The notes below the pieces were generated by a model, which was given only the letters and a program-made list of their open reading frames with translations, was not told the DNA's origin and made no database searches. The position numbers and the translations under genes were made by a program. A stretch of DNA of 6,766 nucleotides, taken from assembly GCA_021736545.1 (NCBI GenBank), contig JAIPFS010000077.1:1-6766 (forward strand), read 5' to 3'. Positions 1 through 6,368 of this stretch are shown here, in pieces; positions within the stretch are counted from its first letter, which is position 1; the number at the start of each line of letters is the position of its first letter. The DNA comes from Spirochaetia bacterium. GTDB lineage: Bacteria; Spirochaetota; Spirochaetia; PWKH01.

Positions 1-31
1 CAGTTATCCCAAGCTTCTCTCCCTATATTTC

Positions 32-60
32 TTGATGACCCTCTCCTTACCGGTTATTAT
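32..60 (+). promoter_or_regulatory. candidate sigma70-type promoter for plsC-pfkB
   Basis: TTGATG at 32-37 and TATTAT at 55-60 are separated by exactly 17 bases. Each hexamer is close to the consensus (TTGACA, TATAAT). Transcription would start near 67, leaving a leader of about 40 bases before the ATG at 106. The caveat is that the plsC frame has no stop between the left edge and 106, so this stretch could instead be coding. Confidence 0.45.
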
Positions 61-105
61 GATAGGCACAAGTACGTATCAAATAATTACCCGCAGGGGA
101 TTTCA

Positions 106-972
106 ATGGAAGGACAGGACGGTGACATAATTCGAAACCCGGGATCACGGACGCCCGGCTATCGTTCACCAGCTATACTGTATACATCAAAAATCTTTAA
201 GCTCATCGCAAAACCGTTTTACTATACAGCACTTTTCATACTATCTCTCAGCTTCCCGCTTATCTTTTCCCTGAAAATTATCGGTAGAAAAAATCTCCGT
301 TCAGTTGATCGTGCAATCCTTGTTACAAACCACAGCTTGTATCTTGATCCTGCAGTTTCCGCCTGTGCATCAAGACCCAAACGCCTCTATTTTTCCGGTA
401 TGGAACCTACTTTCACAGAGACGAAAAAACCCTTTCAACTGTTTATTCGCCTCCTTGGCGGCTTCCCAATCCCGTCAAAAAATCCTTACAGCATTATTCC
501 GCCGGTTTCCCGTCTGCTTGGCGGAGGCTCTTTTATTCAATTTTATCCTGAAGGAAAAATGACATACCTGGGAAAAAAGCTTAAACCCTTCAAGCCAGGG
601 GCCTTTTATACCGCCTACAGAACTGCTGCACATATTATTCCCCTCTGTATAATTGCAAAGCGGAGAAGATACTGGTTTCCACGCATTTCCGTACATATTC
701 TTGATCCCGTGGATCCTGCAGCCTATACTTCTGCCGCTTCTGCTGCTTCTTCTGACGCAGCTGCTTCTTCTGATGAAGCCGTTGAAACTACCGCTGATGC
801 AGCCGCTGAAACAAATCTCCTTCCATCCAGGCAGCTGAAAAAGCAGCTTCTTGCCATGGCGGAGGATGTACGCCGAGATATGCAGCGAACTATTGATATT
901 TTTTCTCCTGCATCGCCATCAGCTGATCTCCGCTTGTCTTCCCAGAAAAAAGGGGGTAGTATAATTTCATGA
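106..972 (+). CDS. plsC: 1-acyl-sn-glycerol-3-phosphate acyltransferase family protein (PlsC-like)
   Basis: The family transfers an acyl group to lysophosphatidic acid to make phosphatidic acid, the precursor of membrane phospholipids, at the inner face of the cytoplasmic membrane. The 288-residue protein has a hydrophobic segment at about 37-57. The catalytic NHSLYLDP motif follows, with His76 and Asp81 in H-x4-D spacing. GGFPI at 118-122 resembles block II, FYPEG at 146-150 is block III, and KPGA (163-166) with IIPL (177-180) corresponds to block IV. An Ala/Ser/Asp-rich, probably disordered insert covers about 206-236, ahead of a helical C-terminus. AGGGGA at 95-100 lies five bases before the chosen ATG. 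However, the frame is open back to base 1 without an ATG, GTG or TTG, so a start left of the window is possible. The stop overlaps the next gene by 4 bases (ATGA). Family assignment is firm. The acyl acceptor is inferred, and glycolipid or ornithine-lipid acyltransferases share these motifs. Confidence 0.88.
   Translation: MEGQDGDIIRNPGSRTPGYRSPAILYTSKIFKLIAKPFYYTALFILSLSFPLIFSLKIIGRKNLRSVDRAILVTNHSLYLDPAVSACASRPKRLYFSGMEPTFTETKKPFQLFIRLLGGFPIPSKNPYSIIPPVSRLLGGGSFIQFYPEGKMTYLGKKLKPFKPGAFYTAYRTAAHIIPLCIIAKRRRYWFPRISVHILDPVDPAAYTSAASAASSDAAASSDEAVETTADAAAETNLLPSRQLKKQLLAMAEDVRRDMQRTIDIFSPASPSADLRLSSQKKGGSIIS
742..773 (+). repeat. 18-bp period direct repeat inside plsC
   Basis: The 14-mer GCTGCTTCTTCTGA occurs at 742-755 and again at 760-773, an 18-base period. 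It encodes a repeated AASSD(A/E) unit in frame. Flanking GCT/GCC/TCT codons extend the same composition over roughly 720-820. The frame is preserved, so copy-number change would alter only the length of the linker. Confidence 0.85.
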
Positions 973-2003
973 TGGGACATAAAGAAAACCAAGGAAATAT
1001 AAAAATCTACGGAATCGGCAATCCGCTTATCGATATACTGGTTTTTGTTGATGATGATGAACTTGCCGCGCTCGGCCTTCACAAAGGCACTATGCATCTT
1101 ATAGATGAGGAGCGACGTGCTGAACTGATTACTTTTATTTCAAAGAAGAAAGCAGTCTATCGCTGCGGAGGTTCCTGCCCCAACACCATTATTACCATGT
1201 CCGCCTTGGGAGAACCCGGAATTGCTGCCGGAAAAACAGGAAATGACGAATTTCATGAAATTTATAAGCGAACTTTAACGGAAACAGGAGCTTTTGACCA
1301 GCTTACGACCTGTGATAAACCCACAGGCTCAAGCATCATCCTGATAAGTCCCGACAGGGAGCGGACGATGAACACCTATCTCGGGGCTAACAGATTCTTT
1401 GGTCCGGAGGATGTTGATGAGAAATCAATAGCGCAGGCGGAAATTTTCCACTTCACCGGCTATATGTGGGATACGGAGTCTCAGAAAGCTGCCGTCCTGA
1501 AAGCTATAGACATAGCGCACCGCCATGAAACCTTAATTTCCTTTGATATTGCGGATCCCTTCGCCGTCAGCAGAAATCGGGAAGCATTCTTCCAGCTCAT
1601 ACAGAAACATGCTGACATTACCTTCGCCAATAATGAGGAAGCCAGGATACTCTTCGACACCTACGATTCCCGGGAGTGTGCTAAGGAGCTGGGGAAAATC
1701 TGCACTACGGGGATCGTTAAAAACGGAAAAATCGGTTCGTTTATTTCCCATCAGAAGGAGATTCTCACCATTCCGGTAAAGGGAAAGGAACCGATTGATA
1801 CTACCGGAGCAGGAGATATTTATGCTGCGGGTTTTCTGTTCGGACGCTGCCGGAGATTTTCACTCTACGACAGCGGCCTTTTTGCTTCCTTCTTAGCTGG
1901 AGAGATTATTCGCGAACGGGGTGCTCAATTCTCTTTTTCATCAATTCGCCGGCTGCGGAAAGCCTTGGAAACAGGTTCCTGGAAATTACAGCTTCCCGAC
2001 TGA
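969..2003 (+). CDS. PfkB-family carbohydrate/nucleoside kinase (adenosine-kinase-like)
   Basis: This is an ATP-dependent cytosolic small-molecule kinase of the ribokinase/PfkB superfamily. The N-terminal strand YGIGNPLIDILV (about 14-25) and the substrate loop GGSCPNTI (67-74) resemble the adenosine-kinase-like subgroup. NNEEA at 221-225 is the usual mid-domain motif. DTTGAGDIYAAGFL (277-290) is the PfkB signature 2, with the anion-hole glycines and the catalytic base Asp283. The length of 344 is normal for the group. Its ATG at 969 overlaps the plsC stop (ATGA), and a second ATG follows directly at 972. The only purine-rich stretch, AGGGGG at 951-956, is 12 bases away, so translation probably depends on coupling to plsC. 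The substrate is not readable from sequence: adenosine, another nucleoside or a sugar are all possible. Convergent metK begins 35 bases beyond the stop. Confidence 0.9.
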   Translation: MMGHKENQGNIKIYGIGNPLIDILVFVDDDELAALGLHKGTMHLIDEERRAELITFISKKKAVYRCGGSCPNTIITMSALGEPGIAAGKTGNDEFHEIYKRTLTETGAFDQLTTCDKPTGSSIILISPDRERTMNTYLGANRFFGPEDVDEKSIAQAEIFHFTGYMWDTESQKAAVLKAIDIAHRHETLISFDIADPFAVSRNREAFFQLIQKHADITFANNEEARILFDTYDSRECAKELGKICTTGIVKNGKIGSFISHQKEILTIPVKGKEPIDTTGAGDIYAAGFLFGRCRRFSLYDSGLFASFLAGEIIRERGAQFSFSSIRRLRKALETGSWKLQLPD

Positions 2004-2006
2004 TTC

Positions 2007-2052
2007 ATCCTGCATCAAACAGCACTTGCAGGCAGCACTTACAGGATTTTTT
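2007..2052 (+). terminator. possible rho-independent terminator after pfkB
   Basis: ATCCTG (2007-2012) pairs with CAGGAT (2042-2047) and is followed by a T run at 2047-2052. A nested inverted repeat CCTGCA (2009-2014) / TGCAGG (2027-2032) offers an alternative stem. The outer stem is only 6 bp with a 29-base loop, so it is weak. The 3' arm lies inside the last codons of metK on the opposite strand. On the minus strand the structure lacks a T run, so it would not be an intrinsic terminator for metK. Confidence 0.4.
2020..2045. repeat. 13-bp tandem duplication across the metK stop codon
   Basis: CAGCACTTGCAGG (2020-2032) is followed immediately by CAGCACTTACAGG (2033-2045), with one mismatch. 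The metK stop (TTA on the plus strand, 2039-2041) lies in the second copy. The mismatch G to A creates that TAA, since the first copy reads CAA in the same register. Confidence 0.85.
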
Positions 2053-3238
2053 GTAAAGCTTCACACCTGTCAGTTCTCTCCCAGCTGAAATTATCCCTGC
2101 CGAAATGGCCGTATGCTGCTGTCCTCTGGTAGTGAGGATTAAGCAGATCCAAATTCTCAATAATCCCTGCTGGAGAAAGATCAAATTCCTGCCGGATAGC
2201 CTTTTCAATCCTTCTATCAGATACGCGCCCGGTTCCAAAGGTATCTACCGTCACTGAGACCGGCTGGGAAACGCCTATGGCATAGGCAATCTGCACCTCA
2301 CAGCGTCGACAAATCTCAGCGGCTACTAGGTTCTTGGCTACATATCGTGCCATATACGCCCCGGAACGGTCAACTTTTGAGGGATCCTTACCGCTGAAGG
2401 CTCCTCCGCCGTGTCTGCCCATTCCACCGTAGGTATCCACTATTATTTTTCTTCCAGTCAAACCGGAATCCCCTTGAGGACCGCCCACAACAAACCGACC
2501 TGTGGGATTAACATGATAGCGAACATCGTCCCGCATCAAATGAGTCTCTTCCAGAACCGGTTTAATTACTTCAGATATGATCTTTTGATATATTTCATCG
2601 TTCGAAACATCTTCATCGTGCTGCTGGGAGACAACCACGGTATCAACATACTTCGGCACGTTTCCTTCGTAGGCAACCGTAACCTGGCTTTTTGCATCCG
2701 GCCGCATCCAAGGGATGATGCCCTTCTTCCTCAATTCAGCAGCCCTCATCATAATTTTGTGGCTGATCATAATCGGTGCCGGCATCAATTCAGGAGTATC
2801 ATCACAGGCATAACCGAACATCATACCCTGATCTCCAGCTCCCTGTTCCTTTTCCTTTCCCTTTCCCTTATCCACCCCCATAGCAATGTCCGGGGACTGC
2901 TGATGGATAGTATTGAGAATAGCCATGGACTGATAATCCAAACCGTAATCAGGATTATCATATCCAATTCCCTTTACTACCCCGCGGATAAGATCCTGCA
3001 GGGAAACATAGGTTTCCGTCGTTATTTCACCGCCTACTAAGATCATCCCCGTTGAAGTAAATGTTTCACATGCCACATGAGATGCAGGATCGTCCTTTAG
3101 ACATGCATCGAGAACTGCATCTGATACCTGATCACATATTTTATCCGGGTGCCCTTCGCTGACAGATTCGGAGGTGAACAGATAGATGTTCTCCTCCTGC
3201 TTCCCGTGAATATTTTGATTGTGCGTCTTATCGTTCAT
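2039..3238 (-). CDS. metK: S-adenosylmethionine synthetase (methionine adenosyltransferase)
   Basis: It makes S-adenosylmethionine from ATP and methionine in the cytosol, releasing phosphate and pyrophosphate, and so supplies methylation and polyamine pathways. The 399-residue length is normal with a slight N-terminal extension of about 15 polar residues. [20 protein letters not shown] (21-40) carries the catalytic-site His30 of [16 protein letters not shown] (133-144) is signature 1, and GGGAFSGKD (277-285) with SKVDRS is signature 2. A short Lys/Gly run, KGKGKEKE (124-131), sits just before signature 1. The start at 3238 is supported by AAGGAG at 3245-3250, six bases upstream. That site lies inside the end of a 46-codon ORF, whose TGA overlaps the metK ATG. 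A promoter candidate lies at 3388-3415. No SAM-I riboswitch core was recognised upstream. All domains are intact and the assignment is secure. Confidence 0.98.
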   Translation of the reverse strand: MNDKTHNQNIHGKQEENIYLFTSESVSEGHPDKICDQVSDAVLDACLKDDPASHVACETFTSTGMILVGGEITTETYVSLQDLIRGVVKGIGYDNPDYGLDYQSMAILNTIHQQSPDIAMGVDKGKGKEKEQGAGDQGMMFGYACDDTPELMPAPIMISHKIMMRAAELRKKGIIPWMRPDAKSQVTVAYEGNVPKYVDTVVVSQQHDEDVSNDEIYQKIISEVIKPVLEETHLMRDDVRYHVNPTGRFVVGGPQGDSGLTGRKIIVDTYGGMGRHGGGAFSGKDPSKVDRSGAYMARYVAKNLVAAEICRRCEVQIAYAIGVSQPVSVTVDTFGTGRVSDRRIEKAIRQEFDLSPAGIIENLDLLNPHYQRTAAYGHFGRDNFSWERTDRCEALQKIL

Positions 3239-3375
3239 GTTTTTCTCCTTAACCTGCGCATCAGTATTACTTCATACACTGTCTTCTTTTTGTGCAGCAA
3301 GAAATATTTGTTTAAAAATTCAATCTGATGCGGATCATACGGCTTTACTCTGGTTCTCAGTTTTTCATCTTCCAT
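3235..3375 (-). CDS. small basic ORF (46 aa) translationally coupled to metK
   Basis: I do not recognise this protein. The ORF starts ATG GAA GAT GAA AAA at 3375 and ends ACA TGA at 3235, the TGA overlapping the metK ATG as ATGA. The product begins [20 protein letters not shown] and ends [11 protein letters not shown]. It is strongly basic, with an HKKK cluster and an Arg-rich C-terminus, and has no membrane segment. The next in-frame stop upstream is a TGA eight codons before the ATG, with no alternative start between them. No Shine-Dalgarno is visible. The promoter candidate at 3388-3415 would start RNA about 6 bases before the ATG, so translation would be close to leaderless. The metK ribosome binding site lies within its last codons. 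It may be a true small protein, a coupling ORF that sets metK translation, or chance open frame in a leader. Confidence 0.45.
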   Translation of the reverse strand: MEDEKLRTRVKPYDPHQIEFLNKYFLLHKKKTVYEVILMRRLRRKT

Positions 3376-3387
3376 GAGTATGCTGAA

Positions 3388-3415
3388 AGTATATCACTTT
3401 ACTGGACCTTGTTCA
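3388..3415 (-). promoter_or_regulatory. candidate promoter for the small ORF and metK
   Basis: On the minus strand TGAACA (3415-3410; 4 of 6 match TTGACA) and TATACT (3393-3388; 5 of 6 match TATAAT) are 16 bases apart. The predicted start near 3381 is just downstream of the strong terminator at 3437-3505. That fits metK being a transcription unit separate from yidC-khpB. Confidence 0.4.
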
Positions 3416-3436
3416 GTATGTAAAACTTTTAAATTT

Positions 3437-3505
3437 AAAAAAAGCTTCCCAGACTCCTTTGAAATTCACATACTGTTTACGAATTTCTGGTCTCGAAAGC
3501 TTTTT
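3437..3505. terminator. bidirectional rho-independent terminator between khpB and metK
   Basis: AAAAAGCTTCC (3439-3449) pairs with GAAAGCTTTTT (3495-3505) through 11 bp with one G-T wobble. After a single C-C mismatch, AGAC (3451-3454) pairs with GTCT (3490-3493). An inner hairpin GAAATTC (3461-3467) / GAATTTC (3481-3487) has a 13-base loop. On the minus strand the stem ends in a run of T (7, from 3443 to 3437), and on the plus strand in T5. The long stem and T run suit termination of the rnpA-yidC-khpB transcript before metK. Confidence 0.7.
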
Positions 3506-3546
3506 CATGTGTTTCCAGGCTGCAATTCTTCCAGCAGCTGCCTGTC

Positions 3547-3577
3547 TTTTCTGCTGCACATCTTTTTTTCTGCTGCA
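3547..3577. repeat. 12-bp direct repeat in the khpB-metK intergenic region
   Basis: TTTTCTGCTGCA occurs at 3547-3558 and 3566-3577 (19-base offset), read on the plus strand. On the minus strand this is TGCAGCAGAAAA twice. The CTGCTG units can also pair with a nearby CAGCAG at about 3533-3538. No known binding site was recognised. Confidence 0.6.
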
Positions 3578-3648
3578 ACTCTCTATCTCATGATACGCGT
3601 TAATGCAGAATTTAATGAAGGATACCTGCTCTTACAGGAGAATACTCA

Positions 3649-3671
3649 TTCAGCTTCCTTATTAAGCTGAA
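3649..3671 (-). other. hairpin just after khpB with a Shine-Dalgarno in its loop
   Basis: The perfect 8-bp arms TTCAGCTT and AAGCTGAA surround a 7-base loop, starting 10 bases after the khpB stop. No T run follows on either strand, so it is not a classical terminator. On the minus strand the loop contains AAGG of the AAGGA motif and the last arm base is the A of the ATG at 3649. The hairpin could be an RNA 3' end stabiliser. Confidence 0.5.
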
Positions 3672-3681
3672 ACAATCAGCA

Positions 3682-4326
3682 TCACATACCCTTATAGGTT
3701 ATACGAACCTGCTTGTAGAGACCTTCACCCTCACTTTCTGTTTCTACTCCAAGAACATCATTCAATGCAGAATGGATAAGTCTTCGTTCAAACGGATTCA
3801 TCGGTTCAAGAAGTTTTGATTTTTTTGTCTTCTTAACTTGTTCTGCTGTTTTGTAGGCAGTTCTGATGAGATACTCTTCGTGCCGTATCCGATAATTCTC
3901 TGTATCTACAATAATTCTCTTTGAATCATCAAGACGTCCAGCATATACATTTACTAAAAGCTGAATTGCATCAAGGTTTTTACCCTTTTTACCAATTATG
4001 ATACCGGAATCTTTGGAAACAATATTAAATCCAATTTTTGTCTCCCTGCGATATGCTATCTGCACATCACTGGCATAGCCCATCTTTTTAAGAAGCTCCT
4101 GCAGAAAATTCTTTACCTTTTCTTCAAAATCATTTTTCGGATCTTGTTTTTTCGGAGCTTCTGCATCAGCAACATGAATCCGTATTTTCACATTACTTTT
4201 CTTGAACAGTCCTCTTTTACCGGGATCAACAACTTCAACATCAAAATGTTCACGGTCAAGCTGTAATGTTTCGACGGCTTTGTCGATTGCCTCCTGTTCA
4301 CTCTTCCCTTCAAATTCTTTTGTCAT
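3682..4326 (-). CDS. khpB: KhpB/Jag RNA-binding protein (Jag_N, KH and R3H domains)
   Basis: This cytosolic RNA-binding protein is typically encoded next to yidC and in other bacteria works with KhpA in RNA metabolism, cell elongation and division. The 214-residue product has a Jag_N domain at about 3-50, beginning EFEGKSEQEAIDKA. A KH domain spans roughly 70-145, with the nucleic-acid loop GIIIGKKGKN at 108-117. A C-terminal R3H domain lies at about 150-210, with the R-x3-H motif at Arg181/His185 in NPFERRLIHSAL. The start at 4326 is chosen because AAGGAG (4333-4338) lies six bases upstream. The in-frame ATG at 4377 would add 17 residues absent from the Jag_N pattern and has no ribosome binding site. 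yidC ends 75 bases upstream, and the two are probably cotranscribed. All three domains look intact. The precise role in this organism is inferred. Confidence 0.95.
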   Translation of the reverse strand: MTKEFEGKSEQEAIDKAVETLQLDREHFDVEVVDPGKRGLFKKSNVKIRIHVADAEAPKKQDPKNDFEEKVKNFLQELLKKMGYASDVQIAYRRETKIGFNIVSKDSGIIIGKKGKNLDAIQLLVNVYAGRLDDSKRIIVDTENYRIRHEEYLIRTAYKTAEQVKKTKKSKLLEPMNPFERRLIHSALNDVLGVETESEGEGLYKQVRITYKGM

Positions 4327-4332
4327 ATTTTT

Positions 4333-4358
4333 CTCCTTAGAAATACGCAAAAACGTAT
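4333..4358 (-). promoter_or_regulatory. khpB ribosome binding site with a small upstream hairpin
   Basis: AAGGAG (4338-4333) is six bases from the ATG at 4326 and decides the khpB start over the upstream ATG at 4377. Just before it, ATACG (4358-4354 on the minus strand) and CGTAT (4347-4343) form a 5-bp stem around a 6-base loop. Two weaker pairs can extend it. The stem does not cover the ribosome binding site, so no regulatory role is claimed. Confidence 0.6.
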
Positions 4359-4401
4359 CTCTAATGTGGTCTTTCATGGTAAGTAATTATTTTCTCTTCA
4401 T

Positions 4402-6291
4402 TTATTTCTTCTTTTTCCCGCCTTTTTTTGCTGTGCTTGCTTTTCCTTTTACCAGTTTCAGGTTCTTCTGTTTTTGCTTAGCTTTTTCTTCTTCCTTGGC
4501 TTCGTGCTCTGCCCTGTGCTTATTAATATATTTCTGCTGTCCGAAAGTAACAACGTTCATTACTGTCCAGTACAGAAGCAGCCCGGAAGGAGCATTATAC
4601 AGTACAAAAAAGAGGAATATCGGCATACCGATGGTCATAATCTTCATATTCGGCTGTGAAGCAGCACCGCCTGTAGAACTCTGCGTCATCTTAAAGGAGA
4701 GCACCATTGTTCCAAGGTATATAAAGGGAAGCAGATGGATAGCATCCCAACCCAGCAGGGGAATCTGCACTGGAGCAAAACTCCAAAGAATGTCGGGACT
4801 GGATAAGTCCGTAATCCAGCCGGGTATAAAAGTAGCACCGCGAAGCTCAAAGTGCTTATTCAGTAAACCATACAAGGCTATAAAAATGGGAAACTGAAGC
4901 AGCATCGGCAGACATCCTGCACCAAGAGGATTTACACCCTCCTCCTTGTACAGCTCCGCCATTGCCTGATTCATCTTTGTGGTATTATCCTTGTACTTTG
5001 TTCGTATTTCCTGCATTTTCGGGTTCAATGCCGACATTTTTGCAGTGGACTGATAGCTTTTTCGTGTTATCGGATAAAGTACAACCTTAATAAGGATGGT
5101 AAGAAGAATAATTGCTACACCGTAGTTGGGAACTATTTTATAGAAAAAGTTCAGCATAAATTTCAGTACATTTTCCAGCCAGCTGAACCATGAGCTTGAA
5201 TCCATGGCCTCTTCCAGATGCAGATCTTTTACCCCCCAGCCATTTGTTTCCGCATCATTGTACTGAGAAAGGACCCTTTTAAGCTGCGGGCCGATATAAA
5301 AGCGAAATACGTCTGTATTTTCAGCACTTTTTATTACCGGACGGCTGAAAAACATGCGTGATGCCTGAGGAAGTCCTTCTGCATTACGCTCATCCAAGGT
5401 GAGTTCATATCTTGTTGCATCAGGAATCCCAATAACAGTAAAATACTTTCCGGCAAGGGATGACCAGACCATGAATTCACTGGTGTTATACACACCGTCT
5501 TTCACTTTAATCTTATCTTTCTTCCCGTTGGCATAGGTATAAAACCTTCTGTATTCATACCTGTTGTCAAGATCTTCAAAAGCCGGTCCTACTTGGGGTT
5601 CAAAACCGATGGTGTAGGCTGTCCCGCTGAAATCCAATGGAGGATACTCTTTAACGCTGTTTTCGATATTCACTTTAAGTTCAAAAAGGTAATCATTAGG
5701 CTTGAATGTAAAAGTCTTTGTTAATGTAAAATGGGAGGGAGCTTCTGAACCGTCGGGCTGCATTACTGTGAAATCCCGGTAGAATTCAATGGTCATATCA
5801 TCTACACGGCGTACATGGAAACTACTGTTCACAGGGTTCTGATACTGATCTCCAAAATAGAGGTAAAAGGCGCCTTGTTCTTCTGATGTTTTGTAAATAG
5901 CCTCCACCGGCTCATTATCATCTTTATGATCCAGCAGTTTGAGACTGGAGAGGTAGGCACCCTGATTTGAGAATTCAGCCCTGAACACGCCGTTTTCTAT
6001 TGTAACAGTCTGAGAAACAGGATCCTCACCAATGGCAGAAATTCTATATATATCGTCTGTCTGTATACTTGAAGAGACTGATGTTGAAGAGCTGGAACTC
6101 TCGCCATTTTCAGATACTTCTGAATCTGAAGAAAAACTGCTTTCAGCTGTTTGTTCTGCCGCTGCAGTCTGTCCTTCTTCAGCTTGCTGCATGAGTGCAG
6201 GATCCGGGGCGAAAAACATTGACTGTATGGTAAATCCGACTGTTATTACAATCGCTGATAATATTACTGCTATTAGCGTATTCCGTTCCAT
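4402..6291 (-). CDS. yidC: membrane protein insertase YidC (Oxa1/Alb3 family, long form)
   Basis: YidC inserts and folds inner-membrane proteins, alone or with SecYEG. The 629-residue long form has an N-terminal membrane segment at about 5-27. A Ser/Glu-rich linker follows (about 36-78), then a large periplasmic beta-rich domain (roughly 80-345). The conserved insertase core runs from about 365 to 590. The first core segment, VAIILLTILIKVVLYPIT (392-409), is followed by Arg410, which fits the conserved groove arginine of the family. The cytoplasmic hairpin contains MSALNPKMQEIRTKYK (419-434). Further membrane segments lie at about 460-476, 519-535 and 549-585. The tail from about 590 is very Lys-rich and ends KKGGKKKK, which could bind ribosomes as proposed for Oxa1-type tails. 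GAGGAG (6297-6302) is five bases from the ATG. The gene lies between rnpA and khpB, the usual order. Confidence 0.98.
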   Translation of the reverse strand: MERNTLIAVILSAIVITVGFTIQSMFFAPDPALMQQAEEGQTAAAEQTAESSFSSDSEVSENGESSSSSTSVSSSIQTDDIYRISAIGEDPVSQTVTIENGVFRAEFSNQGAYLSSLKLLDHKDDNEPVEAIYKTSEEQGAFYLYFGDQYQNPVNSSFHVRRVDDMTIEFYRDFTVMQPDGSEAPSHFTLTKTFTFKPNDYLFELKVNIENSVKEYPPLDFSGTAYTIGFEPQVGPAFEDLDNRYEYRRFYTYANGKKDKIKVKDGVYNTSEFMVWSSLAGKYFTVIGIPDATRYELTLDERNAEGLPQASRMFFSRPVIKSAENTDVFRFYIGPQLKRVLSQYNDAETNGWGVKDLHLEEAMDSSSWFSWLENVLKFMLNFFYKIVPNYGVAIILLTILIKVVLYPITRKSYQSTAKMSALNPKMQEIRTKYKDNTTKMNQAMAELYKEEGVNPLGAGCLPMLLQFPIFIALYGLLNKHFELRGATFIPGWITDLSSPDILWSFAPVQIPLLGWDAIHLLPFIYLGTMVLSFKMTQSSTGGAASQPNMKIMTIGMPIFLFFVLYNAPSGLLLYWTVMNVVTFGQQKYINKHRAEHEAKEEEKAKQKQKNLKLVKGKASTAKKGGKKKK

Positions 6292-6368
6292 GTATGCTCC
6301 TCAAATATATGGAGGTAAAATCATGAAGTACAGGGTATTGTCTGGAAAACGCATATATGCCGATACTA

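Larger units (their letters stand above)
3413..3649 (-). pseudogene. reading frame interrupted by one TAA; possible gene remnant or chance frame
   Basis: An ATG at 3649 has AAGGA six bases upstream and reads M-S-I-L-L before a TAA at 3634-3632. The same frame then stays open for 72 codons to a TGA at 3415-3413. The downstream part looks protein-like: a charged stretch, then RQAAAGRIAAWKHMKKLSRP and KQYVNFKGVWEAFFKFKSF. The only internal ATG, at 3508, would give 31 residues. Against coding, the strong hairpin terminator at 3437-3505 and the -35 element of the metK promoter candidate both lie inside it. I do not recognise a family. It may be a decayed small gene or simply an untranslated intergenic stretch. 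Confidence 0.25.

Noticed and set aside
723..1097. 124-codon minus-strand ORF with Ala/Ser/Glu-rich end
   Set aside because: It is the antisense of the plsC repeat and the pfkB start, and it is explained by the low-complexity repeat.
2411..3040. 209-codon plus-strand ORF
   Set aside because: It lies wholly antisense to metK, whose motifs are intact. It has no ribosome binding site or protein-like motif and is a shadow frame.
3374..3670. 98-codon plus-strand ORF in the khpB-metK gap
   Set aside because: Its product is Ser/Phe/Cys-rich without recognisable domains, it has no ribosome binding site, and it runs across the bidirectional terminator. It is the codon-aligned antisense of the interrupted minus-strand frame.
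3239..3681. SAM riboswitch upstream of metK
   Set aside because: None of the conserved SAM-I core segments was found by eye on the minus strand. The terminator lies upstream of the promoter candidate rather than between promoter and gene.
4202..4897. 231-codon plus-strand ORF across khpB and yidC
   Set aside because: It spans the antisense of two certain genes and the gap between them. Its hydrophobic runs are the complement of Lys-rich codons in yidC and khpB.
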